Below are positions 58,014-64,000 of a stretch of DNA of 64,000 nucleotides, in pieces. Both the position numbers and the translations under genes were made by a program. The notes beneath the pieces are model-generated. The model was not told the origin of the DNA. It made no database searches and worked only from the letters and a program-made list of their open reading frames with translations. How positions within the stretch are numbered: the stretch's first letter is position 1; each line of letters begins with the position of its first letter. This DNA comes from Panicum virgatum (taxonomy: Eukaryota; Streptophyta; Magnoliopsida; Poales; Poaceae): assembly GCF_016808335.1 (NCBI RefSeq), contig NC_053146.1, forward strand, positions 11,539,015 to 11,603,014, in the 5' to 3' direction.

Positions 58014-58370
58014 GATCTTAAGTTATTTGATTGGATTAATATTTTTGGAATAAGGAATTAATGCTTGTTGCATAACTACTGAATGCGATCCAATATATGC
58101 GGCTATGTTATATTAGGTGAGATCACCCGTAACTATTTTTACTTAACGAGTTTGGTTTGAATATCAAATGAGTTTAGGCATCCAGTAAAGTGAAACTTCA
58201 GGGTCATGGTCTTGGATAGATAAACCAGAGTAAATTTCGTTCTCGTGGATTATTTAATCTACCTCAAGACACATAGCCACATATATTGGATCACATTCAG
58301 TAGTTATGCATCAAGCATTAATTCCTTATATTATTCAAAAATATTAATCCAATCAAATTACTTAAGATGA
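58014..58370. repeat. Inverted duplication of NLR tail sequence
   Basis: Arms 58014-58108 and 58269-58370 are inverted copies of about 95-100 bp (aggaattaatgcttg, gcataactactgaatg, gatccaatatatg), with about 160 bp between. The left arm is ordinary tail sequence, homologous to 27440-27530, so the right arm is a local inverted copy and not a transposon terminus. Confidence 0.75.
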
Positions 58371-58770
58371 TAACTTGCAGTTGTATATTCATCTAAAGAA
58401 CGTATAATTACATGTATTAGTGTTAAGATGAGGCATCGAGCTGCTTATTTATTCAGAAAATATTTTTTTGCAGTACAAAATATATATACATAAGACATTG
58501 ACAGATTTGTAGTGTATTTTTGGGAATACCTAGGAATATAGCTGGCTCCGCCCCTGGATTGCGGAGTTTAAATGCCATTCGGATGACGTAATGTTTCATC
58601 TTTGGCAATTCTTAAAATAGGAAGCCTCCCTTAAAGACCCTAAAAAATTAAAGTGCTAGGATGCTAGCTCAGAATTTGTATTAGTTTATTTCCCATTTGC
58701 TACAAGAAACTATATGCTTGTATAAGTAGTATTAATTGAATGAAAACTTAAATCTAAAAAATGAATGATG
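58371..58770. other. Intergenic, no gene seen
   Basis: AT-rich spacer before the eS12 promoter. No element edges identified. Confidence 0.4.
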
Positions 58771-59018
58771 AAGTGAACTAAGCCCAGAGAAACATTAGGC
58801 CCACAAAGCCCGAGAATGGCCCGCCTCATCGAGCCCATAAACTCCACACCTTCTCCTCCCCACCCGAAAACCCTAGCGGCTCCCTCCTCTCCCAGGTGAC
58901 AGCGCTCTCCTGTCACTGCTTCTTCCTCCCATGTCTCTTGCTAATCGCTTCTGACATTTTGCTTGCCTGCTCCAGATCTCCCTTCGCAGCCGCCGGGTCC
59001 CCTTCACACCCGCGGAAG
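58771..59018 (+). promoter_or_regulatory. eS12 promoter and leader: Site II and telo-box
   Basis: Contains AGCCCA (near 58780), GGCCCA (58798-58803), GAGCCCAT (near 58830) and AAACCCTAGC (near 58868). TGGGCY (Site II) next to a telo-box AAACCCTA is the known architecture of plant ribosomal-protein promoters. The leader is pyrimidine-rich, typical of translation-machinery mRNAs. Confidence 0.7.
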
Positions 59019-60561
59019 ATGGCGTAAGTTCCGAACGAAATCTTTGTAGCTGCCTGTTTCTTAAATCTTGGTTTAGCGAACGGTTAAAGTCATAGCTCCT
59101 GATTGCTTCGGTGCTAGATCGTTGTAAATGCTTTGCTCTGAACTGTTACCGGTCTTCTGCGATGTACCTGCTTCGAGTTTCGTTTCGTTGTAGTAGCTCG
59201 GTAGATTAGTTGCAGTCTATGCCAACTGTACTGATTGGAGGAAAAGAGGTTCTCTGTTCAAACCGTGAATGATTGAATTTGTGCACAATCATCGCATTGG
59301 TAGAACTGTGTAATCGCATTGATGTTACTTGCAAGACTATTCACAATTCATGATTGGATATTTGGTGATAAGTACTTAGCTTGCTGTAGTTTGTACTAAG
59401 AATAATTATAAATCACTTCACTATTCAATTCAAAGCTTCCAGTTGCTGGCACTAAAGAAATGAGCGGTTTTGACTACCGGCTGATTGCATGGTTGATTAG
59501 TTGGAGGTGAGTGTGTTATCTTGTTGTTTTGAGAAAATGAGATTAGTAACCCGCTACCGCTACAAAGAATTGTAGGAATGACTTAAACCTTATATTTAAG
59601 TTCTTGCTGCCTTTTGCCTTGTTCCCTGTTCCTTGTTGATTAGAACCTAAGCATCCTAAGTAACAGGTACTAGCTGTTTGGGTCGTGGCTTAGCAGGTCC
59701 TTTCGTGGATATCAACTCACCAAAATTTTCTGATTTGGCAGGGATCAGGAGGCTCCAGCTGCAGTTGAGGCATCTACCCCAGTTCTTGGGGATCCAATGG
59801 ACTTGATGACTGCTCTGCAGCTTGTGATGAAGAAGTCAAGTGCTCATGATGGGCTTGTGAAGGGTCTTCGTGAGGCTGCCAAGGCCATTGAGAAGCATGC
59901 CGCTCAGCTTTGCGTGCTTGCTGATGACTGCGACCAACGTGATTATGTCAAGCTGGTGAAGGCACTGTGTGGCGGGCACAATGTTCACCTGGTCACTGTG
60001 CCTAGCGCTAAAACTCTTGGCGAGTGGGCTGGGGTAAGTTAGAAATTCCTTCCGTAGAACATTTGCTTCTTTTATTGTTGCTGCCTAGATGATATTACTG
60101 GATTGTTCATTCCAGCATTCATTTTATGGATTACAGCTCCCACCTACCGTTGACAGGGGAAAGTTTACTAATGTTTGTGAATGTCATGGTTTTGCAATTT
60201 ATTTTTATTTCATTCAGTTGAGCTTCATTTTTCTCTAGCATGCCATTCTCCATCATGCTTTGTAATGGCTTTTCGACTACATTCTGTCGTGTGGAGTGAG
60301 TCTTTGATTGTAACAAGCTTCACCTATGGTGCTTTGCAGCTTTGCAAGATTGACTCTCAGGGGAAGGCAAGGAAGGTTGTAGGATGCTCCTGTGTCGTTG
60401 TCAAGGTATCGTATCGACACCTACTTGTCTTTTGCATGTAACTATTTTGGTTTACATATATGCAAGAAAATGACGTTTTGCTGCTTTGTTTTGATTAGCA
60501 GGACTATGGTGAAGAATCTGAGGGCCTTAACATAGTGCAGGAGTACGTCAAATCGCACTAG
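59019..60561 (+). CDS. RPS12: 40S ribosomal protein S12 (eS12)
   Basis: Four exons: 59019-59023 (ATG GC), 59742-60033, 60340-60405 and 60502-60561 (TAG), all GT-AG, giving 140 residues, the usual plant eS12 length. Recognised blocks are DPMDLMTALQLVMKKSSAHD, KHAAQLCVLADDCDQ, VHLVTVPSAKTLGEWAG, LCKIDSQGKARKVVGCSCVV and EGLNIVQEYVKSH. It is an L7Ae/L30e-fold protein of the small ribosomal subunit, near the beak. Exon 1 is only five coding bases, so short-ORF methods miss the start. It directly follows the intact NLR, and broken copies of it follow two other NLR tails in this window. The sequence is undamaged and likely expressed. Confidence 0.96.
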
Positions 60562-60772
60562 ATACAGCATGGTTCTGGGGCTTGCTAGGAGATTAGAACA
60601 ATTTGCTAAGTGAGCCAAGAGGATACAAGCAATTTGGACATCTTTTTTTTTTGTTTATGGTGCTGCCATGCGGTTTTAATGAAAATCGTCAAGAGCTGAG
60701 GCTGTCTTTGGATGTTTCCATCGATGTCGATGTCTGCCGGTTATACTCTGGGGTTGTGCACTTGCAGTTACT
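60562..60772 (+). other. eS12 3' UTR and flank
   Basis: No other gene. Contains a T-rich run near 60643-60652. Confidence 0.5.
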
Positions 60773-61098
60773 GGTCCTGTTTGGTTTAGTAGCGCTAGGT
60801 ACTGTAGCAAACTTTGACCATCAATTAGTGGTATTAAATAAAGATAATTTACAAAACTAACTCCACAACCTCTGTGCTACTTCGCGAGATGAATCTAATG
60901 AGATCTTTAACCGTATAATTACAGGATGGTTACTGTAGTATTACTGTAGCAAATCATAGATTAATTAGACTCATTATATTCGTCGCGCAAAGTTGCATCC
61001 ATCTGTGAAAATGTTTTGCAAATAATTTTCATTTAATACTTCATCATGCAAGATTCTCGTTTAGTGCTAGGTGTGCTAGGGTGAACCAAACAAGACAC
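60773..61098. mobile_element. Foldback MITE (gtcctgtttggtt ends)
   Basis: GGTCCTGTTTGGTTTAG at the left pairs with GTGAACCAAACAAGACAC at the right, with interior ggttactgtagtattactgtagc. Same family as the split element at 10.17-11.0 kb. Confidence 0.7.
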
Positions 61099-61657
61099 TG
61101 GTTTGGTTGTGCTGCATTTAACTTGATGAATCTGTATGTGGTATGCTCCGTATGGAGTGTAGTTTCTAGTTTCCTGGTATGCTTTGGGTAATGATGGCAT
61201 AATATGTGGTTTTGGGAATTAGATTGTAGTTCACCATAAACCACATTGCAAAAGCCGCTATGAATATTGTTTTGTGCTGCGTAGCAGGTTAAAGTTTGAA
61301 CTGTTGCTTCCGGAAACTGGAGCTTGGAAACAGCAGAGGAAAACAGATAACGTTGTAAAAAGATTTATCAGTAGCAGATCCAATTCAGGTGATCTGATGA
61401 AGTGGTTACTATCCGCAGGGCCAAGAAAAGTGATTCTCCGTCTAACAAAATTGGTACATATCAAATGTTTCCTTTCTGGATTCAAACCGCTTCAACATGT
61501 ATTAGTTTGTGTCCACCGCTGTCACATTCTGTGTAGCATGCTCGGACAGCCCGTTCAAGAAAAAGCATGCTCCGACAGCCTAGCAGAATCAAATCAGACT
61601 TAAGGATAAAAAAAATTTATGTGTACTGAAGGAAGCTTGCAAACCTTCAGTAAGCCT
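61099..61657. other. Intergenic, no gene recognised
   Basis: Short frames (for example 61274-61603) show no domain. No element edges seen. Confidence 0.4.
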
Positions 61658-61884
61658 TGTTAGTTGAATAGATTAGTTCGGTTGTAACAGTCTGTTGTTA
61701 TCCGGTAGTTGTACACGGCGTTGATCTCCTTTAGAGATAGATTCAGGTTGTTGTAAACAATAGCTTGGAGATCAAGTCGATGACAACTACCTGCCCTGTA
61801 ATCTTGGAACGATTGTTCCCTATAAGTATCAACATGTAACCGAGAGCTAGCCAAGATAGGCAGCCTCGTTCCTTCCACTTTTAC
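61658..61884 (+). repeat. 5' LTR of the right-edge copia element
   Basis: 227 bp with TG and CA ends; contains tataagta near 61821. It abuts tggtataatcatagcc, a diverged initiator-Met tRNA primer-binding site. Confidence 0.7.
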
Positions 61885-61932
61885 ATGGTATAATCATAGC
61901 CATCTTCCACAACACATCTAATCCATCCATCC

Positions 61933-64000
61933 ATGGCGTCATCCTCCTTCCCTACGGGTGCGCCTCCACCTCTCGGTGCTCCTGTGTCCGAGAAGCTAAC
62001 CCGTGAAAACTACATCCTCTGGAAGGCTCAAGTCATGCCGGCCATCAGAGGATCCAATCTTGTGGCGATCCTAGATGGAACGCTGCAAGCACCGCGTGCC
62101 ACCATGGAGGTCGTCAAGGACGACAAGACCAAGGAAGTCGTCCCCAACCCTGAGCATGCGAAGTGGATGGCGCAGGATCAGCAACTCCTGTTGTACATCA
62201 TCAACTCGCTCACTTCCGACGTCCTCGCCCAAGTCGCGACCCTCACTACTTCTGCGTCCGTCTGGGCAGTGTTGAAGACGATGTTCTCGGCACAATCTCG
62301 TGCCCGGATCACCAATCTCCTCATGCAGCTTGCAAACTGCAAGAAAGGCAGTATGACTGCCGCTGCATACTTCTCCAAGATGAAGAAGCTCGGTGACGAA
62401 CTTGCAGCTGCTGGCAAGGTCATCGAGGACAACGAGATGGTGACTCTGATCCTCGCCGGATTGGACTTCGACTACAATCCGCTTGTTCAATCTGTCGTGA
62501 GCAGGCCCACTCCAATCTCGGTGAGCGAACTCTATTCTCAGATGCTTGCCTATGACTCTAGACTTGAGTTACTCCAGGAGAATCACAACAACGGCTACCA
62601 ATCGTCCGCCAATTCTGCTTCATGCGATCGTGGGAGTTCCCGTGGCCGTGGTGGTCGTGGTGGTCGTGGTGGTCGTGGTGGCCGTGGCGACTGTGGCCCT
62701 GCCAATGGTGGGGGTCGCGGCAATGGAGGACCCAAGCAGCAGCAAGGAAGCACCAGCACCACCAAGCCCCTTTGCCAGATCTGCGGCAAACCCAATCATG
62801 AAGTCGTGCAATGCTGGCACCACTATGATGAGTCCTACCAAGGACAACAGATCTCCAAGACGGCGGGTTCGGCTACTACCGGATATGGAGTAGATACGAA
62901 CTGGTACGTCGACAGTGGCGCCACCGACCACGTTACAGGAGAGCTTGAGAAACTCATGGTCCGTGACAAGTATCATGGACATGAGCAGGTGCACACCGCC
63001 AGCGGTTCAGGTATGAGAATTAGTAGCATTGGTCATACAGTTCTACATACCCCTCATAAAAATCTTCATCTGCAAAATATTCTACATGTTCCTCATGCTA
63101 ACAAGAGTCTTGCATCTGTCCATCGTTTGACATCTGATAACAATGCTCTTATCGAGTTTCATCCTGATCTTTTCTTGATTAAGGATCTGGACACGAGGAA
63201 AATCATCCATCAAGGCAAATGTAGGGGTGGCCTTTACCCTCTAGCGTTGCAATCATCAAGAGTAGAGTCACGGAAGCAAGTCTTTGGAGCAATAAAGCCA
63301 TCTACTTCAAGATGTCATAGTCGTTTAGGTCATCCTTCTTTTTCTATTGTTGATCGTGTCATTAAGAACAATAAGCTTCCATGTAATAATGATGAGAACC
63401 TTAATTCCGTGTGTGATTCTTGTCTAAGAGCCAAGAGCCATCAGCTTCCGTATCCTAAATCTACAAGCGTATCAAGTGCCCCTCTCGAGCTTATCTTTTC
63501 TGATGTTTGGGGGCCTGTGCCTATTTCAGTAGGGAGACATGCTTATTATGTTAGCTTCATAGATGATTATAGCAAGTACACCTGGATATATCTGCTCAAA
63601 CATAAGTCCCAAGTCTTTCAAGTTTTTCATAATTTCCAGAGTCTTGTAGAAAGGAAATTCGGTAGAAAAATTCTCTCAGTTCAAAGTGATTGGGGAGGGG
63701 AATATGGAAAATTAAATTCCTTCTTCCAACTCATTGGTATATCGCATCATGTGTCTTGTCCCCACGCTCATCAGCAAAATGGATCAGCAGAAAGAAAGCA
63801 CCGACACATAGTAGAGGTTGGTGTTGCTCTTCTTGCCAACACCTCCATGCCTTTGAAATTTTGGGATGAGGCCTTTCTTACTGCTACTTACCTCATCAAT
63901 TTGCTCCCTAGCAAAGTTATAAACTTTGATACTCCTGTGCAGCGCCTTCTCAAGGAAACTCCCAACTATGACTCCCTTCGTACTTTTGATTGTGCCTGTT
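61933..64000 (+). CDS. Copia gag-pol polyprotein, uninterrupted, 3'-partial
   Basis: ATG at 61933 (MASSSFPTGAPPPLG) opens a frame with no stop through the window end, 689 codons. Order: UBN2-type gag (ENYILWKAQVMP; LQLANCKKGSMT), a glycine-arginine RGGRGG stretch (about 62636-62690), a CCHC knuckle (CQICGKPNHEVVQC), protease (WYVDSGATDHVTG), the GAG-pre-integrase zinc domain (CHSRLGHPSF...CDSCLRAKSH) and the integrase core (FSDVWGPVPI, FIDDYSKYTW, SDWGGEY, NGSAERKHRH) with its acidic residues in place. RT lies beyond the edge. Unlike the other retroelements here it shows no lesion in the visible part, so it may be young; whether the whole copy is intact cannot be seen. Confidence 0.88.
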   Translation, partial: MASSSFPTGAPPPLGAPVSEKLTRENYILWKAQVMPAIRGSNLVAILDGTLQAPRATMEVVKDDKTKEVVPNPEHAKWMAQDQQLLLYIINSLTSDVLAQVATLTTSASVWAVLKTMFSAQSRARITNLLMQLANCKKGSMTAAAYFSKMKKLGDELAAAGKVIEDNEMVTLILAGLDFDYNPLVQSVVSRPTPISVSELYSQMLAYDSRLELLQENHNNGYQSSANSASCDRGSSRGRGGRGGRGGRGGRGDCGPANGGGRGNGGPKQQQGSTSTTKPLCQICGKPNHEVVQCWHHYDESYQGQQISKTAGSATTGYGVDTNWYVDSGATDHVTGELEKLMVRDKYHGHEQVHTASGSGMRISSIGHTVLHTPHKNLHLQNILHVPHANKSLASVHRLTSDNNALIEFHPDLFLIKDLDTRKIIHQGKCRGGLYPLALQSSRVESRKQVFGAIKPSTSRCHSRLGHPSFSIVDRVIKNNKLPCNNDENLNSVCDSCLRAKSHQLPYPKSTSVSSAPLELIFSDVWGPVPISVGRHAYYVSFIDDYSKYTWIYLLKHKSQVFQVFHNFQSLVERKFGRKILSVQSDWGGEYGKLNSFFQLIGISHHVSCPHAHQQNGSAERKHRHIVEVGVALLANTSMPLKFWDEAFLTATYLINLLPSKVINFDTPVQRLLKETPNYDSLRTFDCAC

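Larger units (their letters stand above)
61658..64000 (+). mobile_element. Ty1/copia retrotransposon, 5' part, runs off the window
   Basis: A TG...CA LTR at 61658-61884 (TGTTAGTTGAATAG...CACTTTTACA, 227 bp) is followed directly by a TGGTAT-starting primer-binding-like site, and then a long open polyprotein. The 3' LTR and target duplication are outside the window. The short LTR and gag type differ from the Sirevirus at 12-23 kb; Tork or Ivana-like is possible but not decided. Confidence 0.85.

Noticed and set aside
58014..58370. Inverted repeat as transposon termini
   Set aside because: The left arm is ordinary NLR-tail sequence present elsewhere without the right arm, so it is a local inverted copy.
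1..64000. tRNA, rRNA or snoRNA genes
   Set aside because: Looked for cloverleaf-like A/B boxes and rRNA cores by eye and found none I could support.

Overview
This is a stretch of a grass (Poaceae) nuclear genome. Three things point there: intron-rich plant genes with GC-rich 5' exons; Stowaway, hAT and Mutator-type small elements; and Sirevirus-type Ty1/copia, Ty3/gypsy, CACTA and Helitron insertions. The exact genus cannot be read from the sequence; a panicoid grass is a guess.

Host genes. (1) 0.3-3.8 kb, minus strand: a receptor-like protein kinase of the plant TMK-less group (At2g42960/At5g18500-like) with seven coding exons. Its first exon appears to have lost a juxtamembrane segment together with the reading frame. 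(2) 6.9-8.5 kb, plus strand: an intact three-exon SLX1-type GIY-YIG endonuclease, with two short tandem-repeat blocks and two SUMO-interaction-like motifs in its C-terminal tail. (3) A family of CC-NBS-LRR immune receptor genes at 11.2-27.0 kb, 37.2-40.8 kb and 53.1-57.2 kb, all on the plus strand. Only the last is intact (two exons, 913 residues). (4) 59.0-60.6 kb, plus strand: an intact four-exon 40S ribosomal protein S12 (eS12) gene.

The NLR and eS12 genes look like one duplicated module. Conserved NLR downstream sequence recurs four times (about 27.0, 40.8, 48.3 and 57.2 kb). Pieces of eS12 follow two of the non-functional tails: an exon-2 fragment at 32.16 kb and an exon-1/intron-1 fragment at 48.95 kb. 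So at least three and probably four copies of an NLR-eS12 block existed, and only the rightmost keeps both genes.

Mobile DNA fills the rest. A 10.6-kb Sirevirus sits inside the intron of NLR1 (12,175-22,816, TSD agaaa). It landed within a Stowaway element that is also present in the intact paralogue. A 4.4-kb Mutator-like element (27,735-32,145, 10-bp TSD) carries a decayed plant-mobile-domain gene. A CACTA-type element (about 33.6-36.45 kb) carries a decayed piece of an AP-2 alpha-adaptin gene with introns. NLR2 contains an LTR fragment and a solo LTR (39,124-39,906, TSD catta). A truncated Ty3/gypsy element lies at 44,145-48,172 (TSD gtgaa), a CACTA left end at 49,135, a 405-bp tandem duplication at 50,125-50,936 and a non-autonomous Helitron at 50,944-52,281. 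A Ty1/copia element with an uninterrupted reading frame starts at 61,658 and runs off the right edge.

Exon boundaries were placed by eye from splice consensus and comparison among paralogues. No database search was run, so family names rest on recognised motifs.
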